Origin: Metabacillus dongyingensis
GTDB taxonomy: Bacteria; Bacillota; Bacilli; Bacillales; Bacillaceae
DNA length: 64,000 nucleotides
Reading direction: 5' to 3'
Assembly: GCF_019933155.2 (NCBI RefSeq)
Contig: NZ_CP082944.1
Location: forward strand, 498,001-562,000
Shown: positions 17,206 through 24,824 of the stretch, one piece after another
Layout of the letters: each line of letters starts with the position of its first letter
How positions within the stretch are numbered: the first letter of the stretch is position 1
The notes under the pieces: model-generated
Databases searched by the model: none
Told to the model about the DNA's origin: nothing
The model's input: only the letters and a program-made list of their open reading frames with translations
Translations under genes and position numbers: made by a program

Positions 17206-17655
17206 ATGATGTGGGTCTTGGGACAGCTAGTGACAAGCTTTATTTCTACAGCTGCATTCGGCATTATTTTTCAGGCGCCTAAACCTTCCCTCATTAAATG
17301 CGGACTTGTAGGGATGTGCGGCTGGATGATCTATATATCTTTGGTGGGCTATGGCTTTGATGCAGTTCCTGCTACTGTCATTGCAGCAGTATTTGTAGCT
17401 GTGACAAGTCAGGTTTTTGCAAAGATCTACAAAACGCCGATTATTATTTTCAGCGTAGCCGGCATTATTCCATTGGTTCCTGGAGGAATGGCGTATGACG
17501 CGATGAGAAATTTCGTTGAAAATGACTATAATACCGCGATTACATTAGCTGCAAAAGCATTTATGATATCAGGTTCCATCGCGATCGGCCTTGTTTTTTC
17601 TGAGGTAATCAATCAAGTCATAAGAAGGTCTCAGCTTCGTACAAAGGTTAAGTAA
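17206..17655 (+). CDS. ThrE-family exporter small subunit (YjjB-like)
   Basis: A 149-residue hydrophobic protein with about four to five membrane segments and the VAGIIPLVPGGMAY motif that mirrors MPLVPGLL in the large subunit. This is the second half of a split ThrE-type amino acid or dicarboxylate exporter. AAGGGAGAG lies 8 bases upstream, and it is co-transcribed with the preceding gene. Confidence 0.86.
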   Translation: MMWVLGQLVTSFISTAAFGIIFQAPKPSLIKCGLVGMCGWMIYISLVGYGFDAVPATVIAAVFVAVTSQVFAKIYKTPIIIFSVAGIIPLVPGGMAYDAMRNFVENDYNTAITLAAKAFMISGSIAIGLVFSEVINQVIRRSQLRTKVK

Positions 17656-17833
17656 ATGGGAATACAAATGAAACCGGAGACAGCGTTAAGGAGACTTGGG
17701 GAGACGGAGCTTATATTCTCAGCGCTCGGACTTGGCACGTGGCAGTCAGCAAAGGCAGCTAAATGCCTGCCCTGCAGCCTTAAAACGTATGCAGCCGCTT
17801 ATTGAGCTGCTGGATCAATTGGCGCCTGAATAA
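17656..17833 (+). pseudogene. Aldo/keto reductase remnant
   Basis: From the ATG at 17656 or 17668, a frame reads RRLGETELIFSALGLGTWQ, the diagnostic N-terminal strand of aldo/keto reductases. About 15 codons later the similarity breaks off and the frame stops. A second frame continues with ALKRMQPLIELLDQLAPE, plausible as an internal or late helix of the same family, and ends at 17831-17833. A complete member needs about 300 residues, so most of the gene has been deleted. The N-terminal assignment is strong; the second segment is tentative. Confidence 0.6.
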
Positions 17834-17838
17834 AGAGA

Positions 17839-17880
17839 AAAAGGATACTAAATTGCACAGCAATTGGTATCCTTTTTTTA
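17839..17880 (+). terminator. Terminator after the reductase remnant
   Basis: Stem AAAAGGATAC/GTATCCTTTT with a nested AATTGC/CAATT pairing in the loop and a T tract. Confidence 0.8.
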
Positions 17881-17919
17881 CGTTTTGTGAGAAGTGATTA
17901 TTATTGTCTTTCAAGTGAG

Positions 17920-18840
17920 CGGGTCTGTTTTGGGGAATCAACCGCCCCTTATGATTCCTCAAAACTTGTAGTAGTGCTGTTTGGGGAATCATAGAACGCT
18001 ATGAGCATTCAAAACCGTCAAGTAGTGCTGTTTGGGTAATCATAGCCCCGCTATGAGTATTCAAAACCGTCAAGTAGTGCTTGTTTGGGTAATCATAGCC
18101 CCGCTATGAGTATTCAAAACCGTCAAGTAGTGTTGTTTGGGGAATCAAAGGTCCGCTATGAGTATTCAAAACCGTCAAGTAGTGCTTGTTTGGGTAATCA
18201 AAGGCCCTCTATGAGTAGCCAAAGTGCTGTTTGGGTAATCATAGACCCGCTATGAGTATTCAAAACCGTCAAGTAGTGCTTGTTTGGGTAATCAAAGGCC
18301 CTCTATGAGTAGCCAAAGTGCTGTTTGGGTAATCATAGACCCGCTATGAGTAGCCAAAGTGCTGTTTGGGTAATCATAGACCCGCTATGAGTATCCAAAA
18401 CCGTCAAGTTAGTGCTGTAGGAGGAATCATAGACTCGCTATGAGTATTCAAAGTTATAAAGTAGTGTTGTTTGGGTAATCATAGCCCCGCTATGAGTATT
18501 CAAAACCGTCAAGTAGTGTTGTTTGGGGAATCAAAGGTCCGCTATGAGTATTCAAAACCGTAAAGTAGTGCTTGTTTGGGTAATCAAAGACCCGCTATGA
18601 GTATTCAAAACCGTCAAGTAGTGCTTGTTTGGGTAATCAAAGGCCCGTTATGAGTATTCAATACCCAAGAGAAGTGCCGTTTTGGGAATCCATCCACCAA
18701 ATCCACCATCAATGAGTATCCAAAACCCATGAGTAGTGCTGTTTGCAGAATCATTCGCACGGCATGATACATAAAACCTCGTAGTATTCCTGTAAGATGA
18801 TTCTCCGCCCGAAATGATTCTCCAAAATCCGCGATTTTCC
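17920..18840. repeat. Tandem array of imperfect hairpin units (52-53 bp, plus 41-bp variants)
   Basis: Roughly 14 well-conserved units with degenerate units at both ends. Successive CTATGAG anchors lie at 18000, 18052, 18105, 18158, 18210, 18251, 18304, 18345, 18386, 18440, 18491, 18543, 18595 and 18650, giving periods of 51-55 bp and three of 41 bp. Each unit is an imperfect palindrome, with GTTTGGGTAATCATAG facing CTATGAGTATTCAAAAC, plus a conserved CGTCAAGTAGTGCTT linker. The left-most unit (17927-17965) is an almost perfect 14-bp inverted repeat (GTTTTGGGGAATCA against TGATTCCTCAAAAC, 11-base loop). The period is not a multiple of three, so it is not coding. No cas genes are present and the linkers are conserved, so it is not CRISPR. 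Confidence 0.9.
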
Positions 18841-18877
18841 CAAGGTAGATACGTTTATGCTAAACGGTTTCTTGTAT

Positions 18878-18916
18878 TTTACAAACCCCTAACAATTCCT
18901 TCATATAAATCTATAT
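18878..18916 (+). promoter_or_regulatory. Candidate PhoP box before ugpB remnant and glycerophosphodiesterase
   Basis: TTTACA, CTAACA and TTCATA follow one another with 5-bp gaps (18878, 18889, 18900), the 11-bp periodicity of Bacillus PhoP direct repeats (TTHACA). Glycerophosphodiester catabolism is a classic Pho-regulon function, which fits the position. Confidence 0.4.
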
Positions 18917-18970
18917 TATCTTCATACTGGGTTTACCTTAAAGAGGTATGATGGAATTCGTTAAGGACAA

Positions 18971-19211
18971 GTGAATTTAGCCATGTGGGAAAAATACCCT
19001 CAATTAAAAGTGACAGTTGATCAGCTGCATGACACAAAAGCAAATGCAGTGACACAGGGAGCGTTAATATCTGTTTTCCCTGAATCAAGACAAAGATTGT
19101 ATCAGGAATGGAAAACTTTATCAGGGAATGAACCCTCAAAAAGCATTAAATCAGGCGGCGAAAGAAACAGTTCGTGCACTTAAAACAGCAGGGAAGAAAC
19201 AAGGGAAATAA
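18971..19211 (+). pseudogene. ugpB remnant: C-terminus of glycerol-3-phosphate binding protein, frameshifted
   Basis: The frame from 18971 encodes WEKYPQLKVTVDQLHDTK and TQGALISVFPESRQ, typical of the C-terminal lobe of UgpB-type binding proteins. Around 19110 the match moves to another frame that reads KLYQGMNPQKALNQAAKET and ends ALKTAGKKQGK before the stop at 19209-19211. So only the last 80 or so residues of a roughly 440-residue protein survive, with a frameshift. Loss of the rest of ugp beside an intact phosphodiesterase gene suggests decay of a Pho-controlled ugp operon. Confidence 0.72.
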
Positions 19212-19223
19212 TAGGAGGAACTG

Positions 19224-20045
19224 ATGAATCAGTCTTTTAGATTCGTCGGTTCCTATTTTGACAGAATCTCAGAATTGCTTCATGGAAAGGAGGACAAAGT
19301 CTTGAGCAAGCCAGTTGAAATATACGCACACCGGGGATGCAGCGGCGAGTTTCCTGAGAACACGATGGCCGCATTTGAAGCGGCCTGCAAGATTGGGGCA
19401 GATGGCATTGAGCTTGATGTGCAGATGACAAAGGATGGAGAAGTTGTTGTTATGCATGATGAACAAATTGACCGGACAACGAATGGGATTGGATTTGTAA
19501 AAGATTTCAGATACAAACAATTAAAGTTGTTTGATGCAGGAAGCTGGTTTCACCCTAAGTTTTCGCGGCAAACCATTCCCTCTTTACAGGATGTCCTGGA
19601 CTTAATCAAAACAAGCGGTTCTGAAATGAAAGTAAATATTGAACTGAAAAATAACGTCCTGCTCTATGAAGGGATGGAAGAAAAAGTGCTCCAGTGTGTA
19701 CAGCGATCAGGAATGATGGACTCAGTCATTCTCTCATCCTTTAATTTTAAAAGCATGGGGAGGATGCGGGAGCTGGACAATGACATTCAAACGGCCCTTT
19801 TATTCGAAGGAATTCCATCAAACATTATGGAGGAAGCACGGAAGGTTCGGGCAAATGGCCTCCATTCAGAAGCTTCATTTGCAGTCTCAGCTGCTGGAAA
19901 AAGAACCGTTGAGGCAGGGTATCCCCTCAGAGTTTTTACAGTAAATCAGACTGATAAACTAGAGGAATTGGCCAGGTCGGGTGTTTCTGCCCTTATTACT
20001 GACAATCCAGGATTATTTTTAGAGAATAAGAGTGTGCCTTTTTAG
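19224..20045 (+). CDS. Glycerophosphodiester phosphodiesterase (UgpQ/GlpQ-like, cytoplasmic)
   Basis: Hydrolyses glycerophosphodiesters to glycerol-3-phosphate and an alcohol. The 273-residue GDPD-family TIM barrel shows IYAHRGCSGEFPENT, GIELDVQMTKDG and the catalytic HDEQIDRTTNG segment. No signal peptide is evident, so it is likely cytoplasmic. Two starts are credible: ATG 19224 behind TAGGAGGA, and TTG 19302 behind AAAGGAGG, the latter removing 26 residues that are not part of the conserved domain. It follows the ugpB remnant by 12 bp, as in ugp-linked phosphodiesterase operons. Confidence 0.9.
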   Translation: MNQSFRFVGSYFDRISELLHGKEDKVLSKPVEIYAHRGCSGEFPENTMAAFEAACKIGADGIELDVQMTKDGEVVVMHDEQIDRTTNGIGFVKDFRYKQLKLFDAGSWFHPKFSRQTIPSLQDVLDLIKTSGSEMKVNIELKNNVLLYEGMEEKVLQCVQRSGMMDSVILSSFNFKSMGRMRELDNDIQTALLFEGIPSNIMEEARKVRANGLHSEASFAVSAAGKRTVEAGYPLRVFTVNQTDKLEELARSGVSALITDNPGLFLENKSVPF

Positions 20046-20061
20046 GCGCATTCTTTTTTTA
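20030..20061 (+). terminator. Terminator overlapping the phosphodiesterase stop
   Basis: Stem GAGTGTGCC/GGCGCATTC with two G-T pairs, then seven T residues. The stop codon lies inside the loop. Confidence 0.75.
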
Positions 20062-20361
20062 ACACGAAATGTAAAGAAAAAGAACCACAATTCACATAAG
20101 CTGTTCGAGTTTTCGCAATAATGTCACCGCATATGGGACATATTTTAATCACTCAATCAGTTCATAAGATATGAATGACGTCTTTTACAAGAGGTCTATT
20201 TTTTTTGTGCTATTCCCGATGAGGATATTTATTAATTAGAGAAACATTAATCTAAATATTCAAATTTTAACCAATAAGGAGTATGATAGAATAGATGAAA
20301 TTCAAGATATTAGTCCAGCTAAATATGTACATAGAATGTTGCAACGTTTGGAGGCAGCCAC
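20062..20361. other. Intergenic before ABC exporter, with a second terminator-like hairpin
   Basis: Contains an interrupted hairpin GACGTCTT/AAGAGGTC at 20177-20196 followed by a T run to about 20206, which could be a back-up terminator or leader attenuator. Beyond it the sequence is AT-rich; TATGAT near 20284 may be a -10 box. No gene was found. Confidence 0.5.
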
Positions 20362-22104
20362 ATGTCGAAAGTATTTTCTTTGCTAAGGCCTTACCGTCTT
20401 GCGATGGGTGTGGCCCTGACCCTGATGCTGATCGAGCTTGGGGTAGAGCTGCTGCATCCGCTTTTAATGGCAAAAATAATTGATGATGGCATTTTAAAAA
20501 ATGATTTATCAGTTGTCATCTATTGGGGAAGCGTCATGGTTGGGATTTCAATTGCGGCCTTTGCTGCAGGTGTGACGAATTCCTTTTACGCGGCTCACGT
20601 CAGTCAGAGCTTTGGGTATGATGTACGCAAAGATTTGTTTGAGAAGGTCCAGTCCTTTTCTTTTGCGAATTTCAGCCTGTTTCCGACATCGTCTCTCATC
20701 ACGAGGATGACGAATGACGTGACTCAGCTTCAGAATACGATTTTTATGAGTCTGCGGATTATGCTGCGTGCTCCCCTATTAATAGTAGGGGGGACGATCA
20801 TGGCTTTAATCGTCAATTTTCAGCTGGCACTTATTCTCCTCATTTCTATTCCGCTTTTAATAGGTTTCTTATTGTGGATGATGAAAAAGGGAAGCGGTAT
20901 GTTCAAAGCCGTACAGGACCGGCTTGATTCCGTCAATGGCGTTATGCAGGAGAATCTGACCGGAATGCGCATTATCAAGGCCTTTTTAAGAAGAAACTAC
21001 GAAGTCTCAAGGTTTACAAAAGCGAATGAAGAGTTAAGGAGCGGGACCGTTTCAGCACTCAGGCTGATGGAGATTGCCATGCCTGTTTTATTATTGGTTA
21101 TGAATATCAGTATTCTTGCCATTCTCTGGTTTGGCAGCATCAATGTGGGCACAGGAGATGCGAAGGTTGGGGAAGTAGTGGCGATTGTAAACTATGCGCT
21201 GCGGATTTCCTCTGTTTTATCCATTTTTTCTTTTATCATCATGGCTTTTTCACGTGCAAAAGCATCAGCTGACCGCATCAATGAAGTTTTGGAGACAGAA
21301 GCGGACTTGACTGATTCACTTGATGCAGAAGAAATAAGTGTGATTGAAAAAGGCCAAATTGAATTTAAATCCGTTTCTTTTACTTATCCGGGAACGGACA
21401 CCGCTGTGCTGAATGACCTTTCCTTTACTGTGAATGCCGGAGAGACAATTGCCCTCCTTGGAGCCACAGGCTCTGGGAAATCGTCCATTTTCAATCTGAT
21501 TCCAAGGCTTTATGACGTGACGGACGGGGCGATTTACATTGATTCAAAGAATCTGCTTGATATGAAGCTTGATAGTCTCCGGGGACAAATTGGTTTTGTC
21601 CCGCAGGAGTCCCTCTTGTTCACAGGTTCGGTCAAAGAGAATATTGCATGGGGAAAAGAAGGGGCATCACTTGAAGAAATCAAGGAAGCGGCAAGAAATG
21701 CCCAGATTCATGAAACGATTGAAAGACTTCCGAATGGCTATGATACAAGGGTGGGCCAAAAAGGAGTCAATCTATCTGGAGGCCAAAAACAAAGACTTTC
21801 GATAGCGAGAGCACTAGTCCGCAAGCCTAAAATTCTTCTGCTTGATGACAGCACAAGCGCTCTTGATTTAACTACAGAAGCAAAGCTATTAAAAGCGTTA
21901 AAATCATATGACTGCACGATTTTTATCATTACACAAAAAATCAGCACAGCTATGGAGGCGAGCCAGATCCTCTTACTGGATGAAGGAGAAGTTCTGGCTC
22001 AGGGTTCTCATCTTGAATTAATGGAAGAATCGGCTCTGTATCAGCGGATCTATGAATCCCAGTTTGGAGAGGAGGCCCTGCAGAATGTTCAAAGAGCTAA
22101 GTAA
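20362..22104 (+). CDS. ABC exporter half-transporter, degenerate catalytic site (YfiB-like)
   Basis: A 580-residue fusion of six membrane helices (about 1-310) and an ATPase domain. Walker A is GATGSGKSS and the signature is intact LSGGQ. However, Walker B ends LLLDDS, with Asp where the catalytic Glu is expected, and the H-loop reads ITQKIS, with Gln for His. This is the non-catalytic-site pattern of heterodimeric exporters such as BmrC, and the lengths of the pair resemble B. subtilis YfiB/YfiC. The partner starts within the last 20 bp. It probably exports drugs or lipids; the substrate is unknown. Confidence 0.88.
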   Translation: MSKVFSLLRPYRLAMGVALTLMLIELGVELLHPLLMAKIIDDGILKNDLSVVIYWGSVMVGISIAAFAAGVTNSFYAAHVSQSFGYDVRKDLFEKVQSFSFANFSLFPTSSLITRMTNDVTQLQNTIFMSLRIMLRAPLLIVGGTIMALIVNFQLALILLISIPLLIGFLLWMMKKGSGMFKAVQDRLDSVNGVMQENLTGMRIIKAFLRRNYEVSRFTKANEELRSGTVSALRLMEIAMPVLLLVMNISILAILWFGSINVGTGDAKVGEVVAIVNYALRISSVLSIFSFIIMAFSRAKASADRINEVLETEADLTDSLDAEEISVIEKGQIEFKSVSFTYPGTDTAVLNDLSFTVNAGETIALLGATGSGKSSIFNLIPRLYDVTDGAIYIDSKNLLDMKLDSLRGQIGFVPQESLLFTGSVKENIAWGKEGASLEEIKEAARNAQIHETIERLPNGYDTRVGQKGVNLSGGQKQRLSIARALVRKPKILLLDDSTSALDLTTEAKLLKALKSYDCTIFIITQKISTAMEASQILLLDEGEVLAQGSHLELMEESALYQRIYESQFGEEALQNVQRAK

Positions 22105-23905
22105 GCCATTCAAGTATCCAAAAGTAAAACAGGAAGAACCACTACAGAAAAAAACAGTGAAACCAAAAAACTGGTTTGTCACGATAACAAGGGTATGGTC
22201 GTATCTTTCTTTGAATAAAGGACTGCTTAGCCTGGTTCTTCTTATGGTAGTTCTTAGTTCCTTTTTGGCCCTTCTTGGTCCTTACCTGATTGGGAGAGTC
22301 ATTGATGATTATATTGTCACCAAAGAAAGCAGCGGGTTTGTTAAGCTGCTGATTGCCTTGGTCGTCATTTACCTTGTCCAATCCGTTTCTCTGCTGCTGC
22401 AGAACGTCTGGATGATCGGAATCGCCCAGAATACCGTTTTCACCATGAGAACTCAGCTTTTCCGCCATCTGCACAACCTGCCGATTTCATACTTTGATAA
22501 ACGGCAGCACGGGGAACTGATGAGCAGGGTAACGAATGATATAGAAAACGTCAGTTCGACGTTGAACAGCTCTGTTATTCAAATTTTCTCCAGTATCCTG
22601 ACACTTGCAGGAACCATTGGTGTCATGCTCTGGCTAAGTCCGCTGCTAACATTAATAACTCTTGCCATTATCCCGAGTATGTTCTTTGGGATGAGGTGGA
22701 TCACGAACAGAACAGGAAAGTTATTCAAAGCACAGCAGCAGAACTTGGGGAATCTTAATGGCTTTATTGAAGAAACCATTTCAGGCCAGCGCATCGTTAA
22801 GACGTTTTCACAGGAGCAAAAAGTGATAACGGAGTTCCTGGAAAAGAGTCAGCGGCTTAAAGGAGCAGGTTTTTGGGCTCAGACCATATCGGGCTTTATT
22901 CCGAAGCTGATGAACGTCCTGAACAATTTAAGCTTTGCAGTGATTGCAGGAGTTGGCGGCATCCTCGCTCTGAATGGTCTGGTTTCAATCGGGGTAATCG
23001 TAATTTTCACTGAATACTCCAGACAGTTCACACGTCCTCTAAATGAACTTGCGAATCAGTTCAATACGATTCTATCTGCTGTAGCAGGTGCTGAGAGAGT
23101 GTTTGAAATTTTAGATGAACACGAGGAAATGAAGGATGAGAAGGATGCTTCTAACCTTCAAGAAGTGAAGGGAGAAGTTAGATTTGACGGGGTTTCATTC
23201 TCTTATGAGGAAGAACAGCAGACAATTCGAAACCTGAGTTTTCATGCATCTCCCGGTGAAACGGTAGCCATCGTAGGTCCTACCGGTGCAGGAAAAACAA
23301 CGATGATTAACCTGTTATCACGGTTTTACGATCCTGATGATGGAAAGATTCTGATTGATGGGACGGAAAGCACAAAAATCAGGCGAAGCAGCCTGAGAGA
23401 GCACATGGCCTTTGTCCTCCAGGATCCCTTCTTATTCACAGGGACAATCATGGAAAACATTCGCTACGGCCGATTGGATGCAACGGATGAAGAAGTGATG
23501 CAAGCTGCAAAAGAAGCAAATGCCCATCCTTTTATCATGAAAACAAAAAATCAGTATGAAACGGTTCTTACTCAGGACGGAAGCGGGATCAGCCAGGGGC
23601 AAAAACAGCTGCTGTCCATCGCAAGAGCGATCCTTTCTAGTCCTGTTATTCTAGTTCTTGATGAAGCGACAAGCAGCATTGATACCATTACAGAGCTGAA
23701 AATCCAGGAAGCCCTTCAAAGATTGATGAAAGGCAGAACAAGCTTTGTGATTGCACACAGGCTGAATACCATTCAAAAAGCTGACCAAATCCTTGTGCTT
23801 GAGAATGGAACGCTGATTGAAAAAGGAAGTCACGAGTCTCTTCTTCGTGAAAAAGGATTTTACTGCGGTCTATATCAAAGTCAGCTGAAAGACGATGTTA
23901 TTTGA
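22085..23905 (+). CDS. ABC exporter half-transporter, catalytic subunit (YfiC-like)
   Basis: A 606-residue membrane/ATPase fusion. Walker A is GPTGAGKTT, Walker B LVLDEAT has the catalytic Glu, and the H-loop IAHRL is normal, but the signature is the altered ISQGQ. Combined with the partner, the pair forms one competent ATP site (this Walker A/B plus the partner's LSGGQ) and one degenerate site. The ATG at 22085 is chosen because GGAGAGGAGG lies 10 bases upstream; an in-frame codon at 22052 is too early. Translationally coupled to the upstream gene. Confidence 0.88.
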   Translation: MFKELSKPFKYPKVKQEEPLQKKTVKPKNWFVTITRVWSYLSLNKGLLSLVLLMVVLSSFLALLGPYLIGRVIDDYIVTKESSGFVKLLIALVVIYLVQSVSLLLQNVWMIGIAQNTVFTMRTQLFRHLHNLPISYFDKRQHGELMSRVTNDIENVSSTLNSSVIQIFSSILTLAGTIGVMLWLSPLLTLITLAIIPSMFFGMRWITNRTGKLFKAQQQNLGNLNGFIEETISGQRIVKTFSQEQKVITEFLEKSQRLKGAGFWAQTISGFIPKLMNVLNNLSFAVIAGVGGILALNGLVSIGVIVIFTEYSRQFTRPLNELANQFNTILSAVAGAERVFEILDEHEEMKDEKDASNLQEVKGEVRFDGVSFSYEEEQQTIRNLSFHASPGETVAIVGPTGAGKTTMINLLSRFYDPDDGKILIDGTESTKIRRSSLREHMAFVLQDPFLFTGTIMENIRYGRLDATDEEVMQAAKEANAHPFIMKTKNQYETVLTQDGSGISQGQKQLLSIARAILSSPVILVLDEATSSIDTITELKIQEALQRLMKGRTSFVIAHRLNTIQKADQILVLENGTLIEKGSHESLLREKGFYCGLYQSQLKDDVI

Positions 23906-23916
23906 ATGCCTCTGTT

Positions 23917-23945
23917 TTTCATTAGTGAAATGGTCATGCTATACT
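23917..23945 (+). promoter_or_regulatory. Candidate promoter with extended -10 for the DJ-1/PfpI gene
   Basis: TTTCAT (23917-23922), a 17-bp spacer and TGCTATACT, an extended -10 ending at 23945. The -35 is weak. Confidence 0.35.
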
Positions 23946-23963
23946 GAATGTGGAGGTGGGACA

Positions 23964-24488
23964 ATGCGTTTATCAAATAAAAAAGTCATTGCGCTGGTCA
24001 GTGCTGATTTTGAAGATCTTGAATTATGGTACCCTGTGCTTCGTTTACAGGAAGAAGGGGCAGCAGTCCACTTAGTAGGTGAAAAAGCAGGCGAAACCTA
24101 TATCGGAAAGTATGGTGTTCCAGCCACATCGGATTATGCTTTTGGGGATATACGCTCTGAAGATTATGACGCCATTTTAGTTCCCGGAGGATGGGCGCCT
24201 GATAAATTAAGACGATATCCAGAGGTTCTTCAAATGGTGAAGGACATGCATGAGAAAGAAAAGCCGATCGGACAAATCTGTCATGCAGGTTGGGTGCTGA
24301 TTTCAGCCAGAATATTAGCAGGCAGAAATGTAACAAGCACACCAGGCATCAAAGATGATATGGAGAATGCAGGTGCAACGTGGCATGATGAAGCAGTTGT
24401 AGTCGACGGACATATCGTTTCGAGCAGAAGACCGCCCGACTTGCCTCCTTATGTAAAAGCTTTTGCCGATGTTTTAGCTGAAAAATGA
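23964..24488 (+). CDS. DJ-1/PfpI family protein
   Basis: A 174-residue cytoplasmic protein of the class I glutamine amidotransferase-like superfamily, similar to B. subtilis YfkM. It has the nucleophile elbow GQICHAGW with Cys106-His107 and a conserved acidic residue near E17-E20, consistent with chaperone, deglycase or glyoxalase-like stress activity reported for the family. The ATG at 23964 follows GGAGGTGGG; a longer in-frame version from 23895 would overlap the ABC gene and adds no domain. The physiological substrate is unknown. Confidence 0.84.
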   Translation: MRLSNKKVIALVSADFEDLELWYPVLRLQEEGAAVHLVGEKAGETYIGKYGVPATSDYAFGDIRSEDYDAILVPGGWAPDKLRRYPEVLQMVKDMHEKEKPIGQICHAGWVLISARILAGRNVTSTPGIKDDMENAGATWHDEAVVVDGHIVSSRRPPDLPPYVKAFADVLAEK

Positions 24489-24509
24489 ATATATAAAGAT
24501 AATAGATAG

Positions 24510-24545
24510 AGAGTATCATGGAATGTGATGCTTTCTTTTTTATTT
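24510..24545 (+). terminator. Terminator after the DJ-1/PfpI gene
   Basis: Stem AGAGTATCA/TGATGCTTT with two G-T pairs, then CTTTTTT. Confidence 0.6.
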
Positions 24546-24678
24546 TTATATAAATTATTGCATAAATACTATTGATAATGATAGATTTTAGCCTGCTGTC
24601 TTGATAAAGGGATCAAAAGCAGCTGAAATGTCAATAGATAAAAAGAATAGAATACTATAGACGAATAGCAAATAATAT

Positions 24679-24700
24679 TATAATATATTTTCAGAATATT
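24679..24700 (+). promoter_or_regulatory. CodY box overlapping a -10 region upstream of livJ
   Basis: TATTTTCAGAATATT at 24686-24700 matches the CodY consensus AATTTTCWGAAAATT at 13 of 15 positions. A perfect TATAAT lies directly upstream at 24679-24684, so bound CodY would cover the transcription start. Repression by CodY with branched-chain amino acids and GTP fits a liv transporter. The remaining leader (24701-24824) has no recognised riboswitch. Confidence 0.62.
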
Positions 24701-24824
24701 AATGTTTTTTAGAAGAATCATATTATTGGGACTAAAGATCCTTTTAGGAGGTGATTCGATTAGAATCAGGAACTGACAAGACCGAAAGTTTGAATCAAAA
24801 TATGATCAAAAACGGGGGATACAA

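Noticed and set aside
17920-18840. CRISPR array
   Set aside because: The repeat-linker period looks CRISPR-like, but the linkers are conserved, the palindromic arms vary, unit lengths change and no cas genes are near.
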